Below, piece by piece: positions 35,697-44,573 of a stretch of DNA of 64,000 bases. Below the pieces are notes generated by a model that did not search any database, had not been told where the DNA came from, and saw only the letters and a program-made list of their open reading frames with translations. This DNA is from Bacteroidota bacterium. GTDB taxonomy: Bacteria > Bacteroidota > Ignavibacteria > Palsa-1295. Position numbers and translations under genes: made by a program. Numbering within the stretch: the first letter of the stretch is position 1; the number at the start of each line of letters is the position of its first letter. The stretch spans positions 1 to 64,000 of the forward strand of contig JAJPIO010000017.1 of assembly GCA_021324735.1 (NCBI GenBank), read 5' to 3'.

Positions 35697-37338
35697 GGAC
35701 GGGCAGCCGGTATAATATCAGGGTATCGATAGCACTCGTATCGCTATCCAAAAACGTTGCAGGATTGAAATAATCCCGGTGAACGTCGAAGAGAATCCCG
35801 CTTTTTTGAAGTATGACACTTCCAATACTATCAGCGATCGGTTTCAGGTCGTGATAATCGAGCGAATAATCCGAACGATCGCGTGCTTTATACAGCAGAA
35901 GGTATTGTACCGGAATGGATTCTAATACATCGGCGAGTGGACGTTTCGATACCGGAAAGCTCACCAGGTGAGCGGTGATAAGGCGAACATTAGGTTGATG
36001 CTCGAGGTAAGCGATGGCCGGATTCTGAGCCAGCACAGTGGGCCTGGCCCCGGAAGTGGTATCGATCGCTTGTACAACAGCGTGAAGCGCCGCCTTATTG
36101 TTGTTCTCTATAATTGTAGCCGTTGCCTTGGCGGTGACTGCATCGCTTATCGAACAGTAGCAGAGCAGTATTCCTAAGCCGGTTGCGATCCATTGAGAGA
36201 GCCTGGCTTTATTAAGCCTTGATCCCACAGCAATAGTAAAGGCGAGGATGAAAAGCGGCAACACGTGAACATAGTAATAGAGGGCAGGGCTTTGAAACAG
36301 AAGCCAGCTAATTGCTATTACGATCGCTGACCCAAAGATAAACGAAGTGCCAGAGGTTACCGGATGTTGCCTGCGCTTTGAGAAGATAATGATGACCGCC
36401 CCTATTAAGAAAATAAGAAATTGAGGAGCTTCGGACCATAACCCTTGCACACGTTCCAGAATATTTGCAACCTGTACCGAACGGGAGAACGGCCGCAAAA
36501 TAGGCAAGCCGCTAATGACGCTTTGAAATTGATTGGACGCGATTGACGGACTGTATAGCGAAACAGGCGCTCCTGAAAGAGCATAGATCGTTAGCAACAG
36601 TGCAAGCACGATCACAACGCCACCCAGTGCCGCTACGATCACTATTGGATGATGTAACGCCCGAAAGCGCCAGAGGGTATAGATCGAAAGCAGTGCAAGG
36701 AGTGTGAGCAAGTGAATAGAAAGCGTTGCAAAGAGCAGCGCAATGGTACCGTAAAAGAAGAACCATCCCGCGCCTGGTATCCAACGATCCTGACGCAATA
36801 GATCATACCGCGAAGATAAATACCACACGAAAGCAAGCACGGCAACGCCAGCGGCTATATCGAGGCGTGCTGCATGGCTCGCGATAAAAAAACTCCGAGT
36901 CGTAACGAGAATAAGAATTGCCAATAACGCAAGCGCTCGCTCTACTTCGAAGCGCCGAAGGACTCGATATAATACCGCTATCAATATCAGGGATAACAGG
37001 AACGTGATGGTCCTGCCAACGGAGACAATGCTATAGGAGGATGGTACGAGCGATGCCGGAATTCCATAGATTCCGGCGGCGAGCCACGAGTTACCGCGTA
37101 TCAACCCATTTGTGATCGCTACACTGGAGCCTAAAGCGGTAGGAATATGCGCATAACCATCGTGAACTTCGGCGCGTAGCTCCAGCATTTGCGGCGTTTC
37201 GTCTCCCCACCAACGGGCGCTATCTGGTTGAGGGAAAATATAGAGCGAACGAGCCTGAAATAGGAGAACGAGTGCGATCATTACTGCCAGTAATACGGCA
37301 GTGATCTCAAACTTATTTCCATATTTCTGGGACATCAC
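35686..37338 (-). CDS. GT-C-like family A membrane protein, copy 3
   Basis: 550 residues. Family A motifs with changes: PDSARWWGDETPQM (the usual Trp after GDE-T/S is Pro), TALGSSVAITNGLI (the His of the ALGS-x3-H motif is absent), VGRTITFLL, FFIASHAARLDIA; tail VRLITAHLVSFP, YLLLYKA, DTLILYR. It may therefore differ in acceptor. Start GTG 37338 or the ATG directly after. It overlaps the stop of copy 4 (GTGA/TGATG), so the two are translationally coupled. Confidence 0.72.
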   Translation of the reverse strand: MMSQKYGNKFEITAVLLAVMIALVLLFQARSLYIFPQPDSARWWGDETPQMLELRAEVHDGYAHIPTALGSSVAITNGLIRGNSWLAAGIYGIPASLVPSSYSIVSVGRTITFLLSLILIAVLYRVLRRFEVERALALLAILILVTTRSFFIASHAARLDIAAGVAVLAFVWYLSSRYDLLRQDRWIPGAGWFFFYGTIALLFATLSIHLLTLLALLSIYTLWRFRALHHPIVIVAALGGVVIVLALLLTIYALSGAPVSLYSPSIASNQFQSVISGLPILRPFSRSVQVANILERVQGLWSEAPQFLIFLIGAVIIIFSKRRQHPVTSGTSFIFGSAIVIAISWLLFQSPALYYYVHVLPLFILAFTIAVGSRLNKARLSQWIATGLGILLCYCSISDAVTAKATATIIENNNKAALHAVVQAIDTTSGARPTVLAQNPAIAYLEHQPNVRLITAHLVSFPVSKRPLADVLESIPVQYLLLYKARDRSDYSLDYHDLKPIADSIGSVILQKSGILFDVHRDYFNPATFLDSDTSAIDTLILYRLPVLAR

Positions 37339-38900
37339 TTTGCTTTATACAAGCGTAAGGTATCTAACTCATTCCACCGTGGCTCGCTATAAGTACGGGC
37401 CTGGTCCGTAAGCGTACCTATTTGTTCACCCTCGAATTCATATAGCGAGTCTGCTATCTGGCGGAATGGACTGTGCCATCGATCGGTCGAGTAAAGGAGA
37501 AGATAATCCACGCGCTTCTCGTTCAGGATCTCGGCAAGCGGCCTATTCTCTTCACCGAAGAGAAGAAGGTGATTGGTCATGAGCCGAACACCCCGCATTC
37601 CGGCTATCTCATTTTCAGCGGGTTCGTCGGTAAGTACGATCGGCGGAGAAGCGAATGATGCGATAGGACCTACAAGCGTGTGAATTGCACGTTCGTTGCT
37701 GGAGACTAGTCGTTTTCCAACTTCAGCTCGATCATTTCCCGTTATAATGGTAACGATAGCAAACGCCGTAAATGCAATACCCAGGCTCCACGAAGTAGTT
37801 TTTGGTAGCGGCTTACCGAATGCCGGAGCTACGAGAATTCCTCCAGCGACGGCCAGAACGGGTAGAACGTGGATGTTATAAAATACCGCAGGCCCTTCGA
37901 AGAGCATCCACGAAACGACGATCAAAAAAACATTTATGAGAATAAATAGCTCGAGTTTGGTAAAGGGCGTTCGTTTCCATAAACGAAGGGCGACCCCTAT
38001 GACGATCAGCAGTACGACGGGCCATGCAACATCCCACACCTGAATGGCTCGATCGATCGTATTGATCTTCTGTACCTGCCACGAAAATGGATGTAATACA
38101 GGTAGCGAGTTCGCCACATTATAGTATTGATTATAGCCCTTACCCAAAAGATCGAATGAGCCCGTGGACAGCCAATAGGCAAGAACGATAATTACTACTG
38201 CCGCTACTGCTCCTGAGGCTGTCGCAACTGTATTTTGCCATTTCCTTAATGCACCGAATTTATAGGCTGAATAAAGGGCCGGCAGAGCGATCAGTGTTGG
38301 AACGTGCACATAAATAGTTAGAGATGCAACTATTATAAACCCGAATAAAAAAAATGAAGAAGGCGAAGTATTCGCAGAGTTAAATATCCTTAGAGTGAGA
38401 AATAGATACAATAGGATCGCGAAACCGGTTATTACATCGAGCCGCGCACTATGGCTTGAGAAAAAGAAGGCATCGGACGCGATCAATGCAAGAAGAGCAA
38501 TACACGAGTTGCCGGATGAGGCACCGATTCGTCGAAGAAGGCGAAACACGACAACGCAGGAAAGCAGAGCGATGACGAGTGTGATCGTTCTACCGACTGC
38601 CACCGGAGTAGCCAACGCTGAAAACCAGACCGCCGGCGCACCATAGATAAGTCCGGATAGCCATATGCTACCATTAATAAGACCATTAGAATGCGAAAGC
38701 GAAGAGCCTAATGCTTCTGGTACCCTTGCTACTCCTGAGTGTGCTAAAGCCCGCACGGTGAGCATCGTCCACGATTCATCGCCGAACCACATTCCGGTAT
38801 CCGGTACAGGGTAGGTATAGAGGAACCTGGTCTGATCGGCGAAGATCGCAACGATCAGGATAAGCAGGAGAATGGTGAACCCTCCGGAAGTCTTTATCAC
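37335..38900 (-). CDS. GT-C-like family A membrane protein, copy 4
   Basis: 521 residues. Family A motifs: PDTGMWFGDESWTM, EALGSSLSHSNGLI, VGRTITLVI, FFFSSHSARLDVI; tail VRLMTNHLLLFG, YLLLYST and DTLRLYK. The start is a GTG within a GTGA overlap with the upstream family B gene. About 10 membrane segments. Function as for the other copies: an extracytoplasmic sugar transferase is inferred, nothing more specific. Confidence 0.72.
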   Translation of the reverse strand: MIKTSGGFTILLLILIVAIFADQTRFLYTYPVPDTGMWFGDESWTMLTVRALAHSGVARVPEALGSSLSHSNGLINGSIWLSGLIYGAPAVWFSALATPVAVGRTITLVIALLSCVVVFRLLRRIGASSGNSCIALLALIASDAFFFSSHSARLDVITGFAILLYLFLTLRIFNSANTSPSSFFLFGFIIVASLTIYVHVPTLIALPALYSAYKFGALRKWQNTVATASGAVAAVVIIVLAYWLSTGSFDLLGKGYNQYYNVANSLPVLHPFSWQVQKINTIDRAIQVWDVAWPVVLLIVIGVALRLWKRTPFTKLELFILINVFLIVVSWMLFEGPAVFYNIHVLPVLAVAGGILVAPAFGKPLPKTTSWSLGIAFTAFAIVTIITGNDRAEVGKRLVSSNERAIHTLVGPIASFASPPIVLTDEPAENEIAGMRGVRLMTNHLLLFGEENRPLAEILNEKRVDYLLLYSTDRWHSPFRQIADSLYEFEGEQIGTLTDQARTYSEPRWNELDTLRLYKAK

Positions 38901-40357
38901 GGTATAGGACGATAAATGAACTGCGGGCGAGTGGGCGCGCTACCTATTCGAGAGAGGAAAACATTGGGCGTCACGAAGATAGCTTCCGATCTTGTGTAAT
39001 GGGGGATCGAATCCCAATGAAAGACGCTGTCTTCATCCAAAATTATTGCGGCGAAACGATGTGCCGCAAGCGACGAATCGATCTCGTGCCGGTAACGCCT
39101 TGCCGTTGTATCGCCAAGATACAAGGCATCATTCATCGCCATAAAGTGAACGTGTGTCGGCTTACCAGCTAACGAGCTGATATATCCATGATATGGGATC
39201 CATACATCGCCGGACATTGAGCGCAGCTTTGCGATGAATTCATCGCCGGCATGCTTTTGCCTCTGGCTCGCAAATAACATCTTTTGGCTGAGTGGATCGT
39301 ACCACAACGATAAAAAGCCGAGGAATAGCAAAACAAGCGAAAGACTTGTTGTGACGGATATCTTCTCGAATATGCGATGTAATGCAATTGGAAATACAAT
39401 GGCCGTCATTGCCGCACACGGCATGATCACATTCGAATACCCGCCAGGATTTCCCAGGCTTATAGCCCCGGAGGAGATGGCAAGGACATAGCAAATACAC
39501 AACGCGAAGAAAATACGGTCGAACGATACCCGCTTAATGGTAAAAAAAGCAACTACTATAATAAACGTGAATAGTCCCAACGAACCGATAACGATCTTGG
39601 GAAAGAATTCCAATGCCGTGATCCAGGAAAACTCAGAAGCGGCTTTGAGAGACGGTATGGTCATCGTATAGCGTTGAAACCAGCCGTGGGTTATTCCATT
39701 AAGCGAGACAAACGTTATAAGTAGGAGGGCAATCGATAATACTGCAAAAATAAGTGCGTCCTTTTTTTGACGAAGGAATAACAAGACTGTAATGCCTGGC
39801 CATATAAAGATCATTTGCTGTTTCGTATAATAGGCCAGAGCAATAAAAATTGCTGCTGTAACATATCCTCGCCGCAGATACAAGGCAGCATAAAGACTAA
39901 GAATAGCGAAGAGTATGGCTAGCGCATCCATGCGGACGATATCGTAAAAGAAGCCGGTCGTTTGATAAAAGGCAAGATAGAGCATTCCTGCCGAGAAGGC
40001 AAGCAACGCGGACGCCGTCTCTCTTCGAACGATCTTTCCCGCGAACCACGCGGTACACAGCGTTGAAATGATCGATACCAGTCGCCCCGCCCACAAGCCA
40101 ATTGCACCGATCTTCATCAGTGCAGCCGTTACCACATAGTACAGCGGCGTATAAACAAAAGCAGAAAAATCAAGCGAGGGTGCGGTGTAAATGGATTGAC
40201 CGTGAAGCACACGGATCGCATGATCGAGAATGGCTCCTTCATTCCATTCTACCTCATAGGGATAAATAAGCCTCAGTGACGCTGAAAAAAGGAACAAGGC
40301 GCCATACGCGCCACCCATGCCGTATACTGCCCACTCAAGGTATCGCCGTACTCTCAT
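38897..40357 (-). CDS. GT-C-like family B membrane protein, copy 1
   Basis: 486 residues, about 11 membrane segments. It is paralogous to the gene at 46668-48146. Shared motifs: IYPYEVEWNEGAILDH in the first external loop (Glu/Asp candidates), IYTAPSLDF, TPLYY, GRLVSII, FFYDIVRMDA, YYTKQQMIF, and in the tail IPYHGYI, AGKPTH, RFAAIILDE and PQFIYRP. TKQQ and YPYEVEW recur in bacterial GT-C proteins. Donor and acceptor unknown. It overlaps its neighbours by ATGA and GTGA. Confidence 0.72.
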   Translation of the reverse strand: MRVRRYLEWAVYGMGGAYGALFLFSASLRLIYPYEVEWNEGAILDHAIRVLHGQSIYTAPSLDFSAFVYTPLYYVVTAALMKIGAIGLWAGRLVSIISTLCTAWFAGKIVRRETASALLAFSAGMLYLAFYQTTGFFYDIVRMDALAILFAILSLYAALYLRRGYVTAAIFIALAYYTKQQMIFIWPGITVLLFLRQKKDALIFAVLSIALLLITFVSLNGITHGWFQRYTMTIPSLKAASEFSWITALEFFPKIVIGSLGLFTFIIVVAFFTIKRVSFDRIFFALCICYVLAISSGAISLGNPGGYSNVIMPCAAMTAIVFPIALHRIFEKISVTTSLSLVLLFLGFLSLWYDPLSQKMLFASQRQKHAGDEFIAKLRSMSGDVWIPYHGYISSLAGKPTHVHFMAMNDALYLGDTTARRYRHEIDSSLAAHRFAAIILDEDSVFHWDSIPHYTRSEAIFVTPNVFLSRIGSAPTRPQFIYRPIP

Positions 40358-41877
40358 GTGCGCGTTCGATACAAAATATAGCCTCGGATTACGGTGTCCT
40401 GAACGTAATTGGCGGCAAGCAGGCTATCAAAACCCGGGATAAGATGTGCGGCGCTGTCCTCGAAGGCTTGTGCGAAGGGCCACCAGTCGTGCTGGCGCGA
40501 AAGTATAATATACCGTGGACGAACCCGGCCGATCGACTCGATATACTCTCTCTGCCACTCTCGCATATAATGGGGCAGCGGTGAAACAAGTGGCATAAGC
40601 GGCAAAACCGACGTGAACTGTGTAGCAGAAGGACGGTGCATTCGCCACCGCAGGCTTGGATAGAAGGTGGGTACTTCTACAGCGGAATTGGGTGGCACCC
40701 GTCCATCCACATAGTTAACGACTTCATTTTTTGCATCAAGCCCAAAGAGAGTATCGTCGTACACTTGCTTATAAACCGCTTCTATGGCGTGTGACGTGTT
40801 TATCGAAGATAGATACATCTTTGCAAGATGCTTCGGATAATAGAACGCAAAAAAGAGAGCGATGAACAGCATTGCGAGTGTAAGCTGCAGTTGGGGCGAT
40901 CGAGCGATCGATGTTACAGCATCGAGCGCAATAGCCGCAAATGCTAGCATAATAAGGACAAATGCCTCCTGATGATAGGTGAAATACTTACCCATAACGA
41001 CCGGCGAAAGGATCGCGCTTGCTATAAAGAGGTATAATAATCTGGAATGCGGTGTCCGACCAACTTGGGATCGTCTCTTAATACTAAAAATGATCCCAAC
41101 CAATGCAGCAATGTAGATTACAGCTCGACCCAGAGTAAAAAACGCTCGCTCGACTCCGATCGAGGAATAGGCATCGAGATTAAACCGAATAGTAGAATAA
41201 TAGAGCTGTTCGAGGCCCCGTGGCTGAAGGGAATAGAGAATAAGCAATGCAAATATCGGGACTGCAGCCCCGAAGACCATCCACGAAACCGTCTTCCATC
41301 GGTTGGGAAGAGACAGAATTACTATTGCGAAGGATAAAGCAAAAAAAGCGTAGGTCGGGCGAATAAGAATGGCAAGCCCTGAAAATATACCGATCGCAAA
41401 GGCGCTTCCCCCGGTAACGCGGCGCTGCGATCGAAAATAGAAGAGGGTGGCAACAAGGATAAACAGGATCGCATATTCATCCCGCTGTCCCGCTAACGCC
41501 CATTGAGCACCAGCATAATAAATTATGTAGATGAGTACTGCAAAAAAGCTTTGCCTCGCAGTTAACCATTGGCGCAGAACGGTGAAGTATAATCCGCAGA
41601 TTAGAATATGAGCAAGGTAATCGAACAAGCGGAAACCGAGATCACTAGCTCCGAAGAGTGTGATGGAGAGGGCATGAATAAAGACAATGCCTGGGAAATT
41701 CATATCCCATGAAGCTAAATAGGGCAGGCCGTGATATGCATACAGCGTCCACCCCATCGATTCATAAACATCATTGTCGAAGCCCAGCGGAAGCAGCAGC
41801 GTTACGGGAAGCAGGACGGCTGCCGCAATTAGCGAGGCGAGTATGTAAATGTTAATTCGCCTGTGGCTTGAGATCAC
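40354..41877 (-). CDS. GT-C-like family C membrane protein, copy 1
   Basis: 507 residues, about 11 membrane segments. It is paralogous to 50001-51542. Shared motifs: FDNDVYESMGWTLYAYHGLPYL, then SWDMNFPGIVFIHA in the first loop (Asp pair and DxNFPG), GQRDEYAIL, FRPTYA, and a tail with the pattern YIILSR...WWPFAQAFED. Start is a GTG in a GTGA overlap with the family A gene before it. A role as sugar transferase on the outer side of the inner membrane is inferred from fold and context. Confidence 0.7.
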   Translation of the reverse strand: MISSHRRINIYILASLIAAAVLLPVTLLLPLGFDNDVYESMGWTLYAYHGLPYLASWDMNFPGIVFIHALSITLFGASDLGFRLFDYLAHILICGLYFTVLRQWLTARQSFFAVLIYIIYYAGAQWALAGQRDEYAILFILVATLFYFRSQRRVTGGSAFAIGIFSGLAILIRPTYAFFALSFAIVILSLPNRWKTVSWMVFGAAVPIFALLILYSLQPRGLEQLYYSTIRFNLDAYSSIGVERAFFTLGRAVIYIAALVGIIFSIKRRSQVGRTPHSRLLYLFIASAILSPVVMGKYFTYHQEAFVLIMLAFAAIALDAVTSIARSPQLQLTLAMLFIALFFAFYYPKHLAKMYLSSINTSHAIEAVYKQVYDDTLFGLDAKNEVVNYVDGRVPPNSAVEVPTFYPSLRWRMHRPSATQFTSVLPLMPLVSPLPHYMREWQREYIESIGRVRPRYIILSRQHDWWPFAQAFEDSAAHLIPGFDSLLAANYVQDTVIRGYILYRTRT

Positions 41878-43595
41878 CTTATTGCCGATACGCTATCGTT
41901 CGAGACTACCTCATATAGCGTAAGTGTGTCGAGTTCGGTTGTCGTATCGTGGAAGTAATCGACGGAGCGATCGAGAAATGGGCCGATACGGTAGAAGATC
42001 GGCGTTGTCCTTTCAACCGCTTGCTGATACTCGAGCGACATGGGATGATTATAGTCAACAATAAAACTTACATGCTCGCGGGCGAGTGTCGAATCGATCG
42101 GCTCGCGCACCTGTGGGAAGAATAAGAACGATTCGGACATCAATCGGACGGACGTATCGCGCAGGAGTTCGTGTATGGCGGGTGCCTGCGCTAACACGAG
42201 AGGGCGGTGGGCAGTGGCCTCTCGCGTTCGGCTTTCTTCTTCGAAGGCCGCCTGAACAGCAGCCGTATTTGCTTCTTCCATGCGTCGCCCTATATAACCG
42301 GCATGAGTAAGTTCAGGTCGCCAGATGGTAATAACGATCGCGCACAGTGCGAGGCTTACGATCGCCATAGCTGGCTTTAAGATCTTGGAATGCCGCCATT
42401 CATTTACATGAAGGGCAAACGCGAGTGTGGTAAGCGGCAGAAGATGGGCAAGATAGTACGGAAGTGTACTTTGAAAAAAGATGGCGCTTAGCAGTGCAAG
42501 TAAAAGGCATACCGTCACAAATCCCGTTGCGGAATGCTGTCTGCGCAATAGGAGCAAAGCAAACTCACTGATGACGACAAGAATGAGGATAATACCGAAG
42601 GCCGGCGCTTCCTGCCATAAATAAAATCGTTTTGCCCATAGCTGATGGCTTTGTGCGGAGTATGAAAAGAATTTGAGAAATGGCAGGCGCGCAATGACCG
42701 AGCCATACTGATTATCACTTCGAATTCCACTCCACAGCGAAAGATCGTGACTACCCCAAAGATGAAGCAATACAACGATCGCTCCTGCCAGAACAACACC
42801 TCCCAGAAGACCCAACATGTGCCTCCACGAAGAGAACGCACGGGACCGCCACGCTATATATAAAGCTACCGGCGGTAATAATATCTCGAGATGCGGGCTA
42901 ATGGTAAGCGCAACGATAACCGAAAAAAAACCAAGCAGGAAATAGTGGATCTTTTTCGGCGATCCTGGAGAGAACAATAATACCGCGCATACACCAACGA
43001 ACCACACCAGCGCCATCCCGGTGATCATGTCGTAACGAGCAGAATGCGTGGCGAAGGTAAAGGTCCGTGTCGTTAGGAGAACAATAATGGCGACAGCGCT
43101 AATGCCAACGCCTACTTGTAATCTGCGCGTTGACCATGCGATCATGATGATGCATGCGATCCCAACAATAAAGCTAACGGTCCGGCCGATCGCTACAATA
43201 TCGGTATCGAACGGAGCGAGCAATTGAGGAAGACCGTAAATGATCGCGGAAAGCCAGGGCGAACCGAGCATCAGCCCGGGCGAATGCTCCAGCGTAGAAC
43301 CAAGAGCAATTGGGACACTTAAGGTGCCATGACGCAACAGGTTTTTCCAGGCGAGGAGCATCCAGGTCTCATCGCCATACCAGCGGTAACTATCGGCGAC
43401 CGGAAAAACGTATAACGACTTAGCGCTCGCCCATAAATACAAGAGCGCAGCAATTACGAGGAGCAGGACCGACAGCCCCTCGAGCCGTTGTGGTATCGAT
43501 AAAGTGAGAGAGGCTTTCTTCTTCAGTGATATTCTACCTTTCCACTCTCCGTGATGATGGGTACGTGCCGCATCCACAGCAGCTTTTCCCACCAT
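41874..43595 (-). CDS. GT-C-like family A membrane protein, copy 5
   Basis: 573 residues as an open frame. Family A motifs: ADSYRWYGDETWML, IALGSTLEHSPGLM, IGRTVSFIV, FTFATHSARYDMI; tail VRLMSESFLFFP and DTLTLYEV. The first ATG lies 73 bp inside the upstream dehydratase gene, and the segment before residue 30 has no good alternative start except GTGs at residues 2 and 7, so a long overlap is likely. It stands apart from copies 1-4, with one family B and one family C gene between. Confidence 0.7.
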   Translation of the reverse strand: MVGKAAVDAARTHHHGEWKGRISLKKKASLTLSIPQRLEGLSVLLLVIAALLYLWASAKSLYVFPVADSYRWYGDETWMLLAWKNLLRHGTLSVPIALGSTLEHSPGLMLGSPWLSAIIYGLPQLLAPFDTDIVAIGRTVSFIVGIACIIMIAWSTRRLQVGVGISAVAIIVLLTTRTFTFATHSARYDMITGMALVWFVGVCAVLLFSPGSPKKIHYFLLGFFSVIVALTISPHLEILLPPVALYIAWRSRAFSSWRHMLGLLGGVVLAGAIVVLLHLWGSHDLSLWSGIRSDNQYGSVIARLPFLKFFSYSAQSHQLWAKRFYLWQEAPAFGIILILVVISEFALLLLRRQHSATGFVTVCLLLALLSAIFFQSTLPYYLAHLLPLTTLAFALHVNEWRHSKILKPAMAIVSLALCAIVITIWRPELTHAGYIGRRMEEANTAAVQAAFEEESRTREATAHRPLVLAQAPAIHELLRDTSVRLMSESFLFFPQVREPIDSTLAREHVSFIVDYNHPMSLEYQQAVERTTPIFYRIGPFLDRSVDYFHDTTTELDTLTLYEVVSNDSVSAIR

Positions 43596-44551
43596 CCACG
43601 GTTCTTGCTGTACCAGTTGATCGTCTCTTCCAGACCTTGCTCGAACGGTCGTCCCGGTTTGATACCGAGTACTGTCGCGGCTTTTTCGGTGGAAGAAATG
43701 TGCCGGTCTACTTGGCCGGGGCGGTTGCCAATATGCGAAATAAGATCGGCTGGTTTTTTCAGGATGTCGAGTACGAGCTTTGCGATCGCAAGCACATCCA
43801 GTTCAAAGCCGCTGCCTAAGTTGAACACTTCCCCTTTGATCTTTTCGACCGGTGCATGCATTACTTTGTCGATGCGCTCGCAGGTATCCTGCACGTAAAG
43901 CCAATCCCGGATTGCACCGCCGTTGCCGTGTACCGTGAGTGGCTCATCGAGCAAGGCACTCGTAATAAAGCGGGGAATAACCTTTTCCAGGTGCTGCTTC
44001 GGCCCGTACTGATTGAATGGCCGTACGATACAAGCAGGAATGCCGTAACTTGCAATATAGGAATACACCAGACGGTCTGCACCTGCTTTGGCACTGGCAT
44101 ACGGCGAAAGTGGGTTGAGCGGATGCTCTTCGGTCATCGGAGCCGAATGAGCGGTACCATACACTTCGCTCGTCGAAATATGAATGAACCGGTCTAAGTC
44201 CTTTTTTCGCACGACGGCATTTGCGACGGCTTGCGTACCGAGCACATCGGTCACATAAAAAATCTTATTATCGAAGATTGAACGAGCGACGTGGCTCTCC
44301 GCAGCAAAATGCACGACAATATCCGACCGATGGACGAGCTGGCTTACCAGATCATCGTTCGTGACGTTGCCATACCAGAATTCGAATCGCTTCGATGACT
44401 TGATGTCGTCCGGAATATTATCGGGCGAACCGGCATAGGTCAGCGCATCGAGTACAATGATATGATAATCCGGATACTTCCGATAGAGGTATTCGAGGAA
44501 ATTGCTTCCGATAAATCCGGCGCCGCCGGTAATAAGAATGGTGCGGGGCAT
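43523..44551 (-). CDS. NDP-sugar 4,6-dehydratase (RmlB/LegB-like SDR)
   Basis: 342 residues, extended short-chain dehydrogenase fold. GGAGFIGSNFLEYL binds NAD; HFAAESHV, HISTSEVYGTA and the Y-x3-K catalytic pair in SPYASAKAGAD follow, then RPFNQYGPKQ and RDWLYVQD. In true dTDP-glucose 4,6-dehydratase (RmlB) the central motif is TDE; here it is TSE, as in GDP-mannose- and LegB-type dehydratases. So the substrate may be another nucleotide sugar. It makes a 4-keto-6-deoxy sugar, a precursor for 4-amino sugars, which fits the WecD-like GNAT domain encoded next to it. 22 bp separate the two genes. Confidence 0.83.
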   Translation of the reverse strand: MPRTILITGGAGFIGSNFLEYLYRKYPDYHIIVLDALTYAGSPDNIPDDIKSSKRFEFWYGNVTNDDLVSQLVHRSDIVVHFAAESHVARSIFDNKIFYVTDVLGTQAVANAVVRKKDLDRFIHISTSEVYGTAHSAPMTEEHPLNPLSPYASAKAGADRLVYSYIASYGIPACIVRPFNQYGPKQHLEKVIPRFITSALLDEPLTVHGNGGAIRDWLYVQDTCERIDKVMHAPVEKIKGEVFNLGSGFELDVLAIAKLVLDILKKPADLISHIGNRPGQVDRHISSTEKAATVLGIKPGRPFEQGLEETINWYSKNRGWWEKLLWMRHVPIITESGKVEYH

Positions 44552-44573
44552 AGCCCTTCGTTATAGAATTGAA

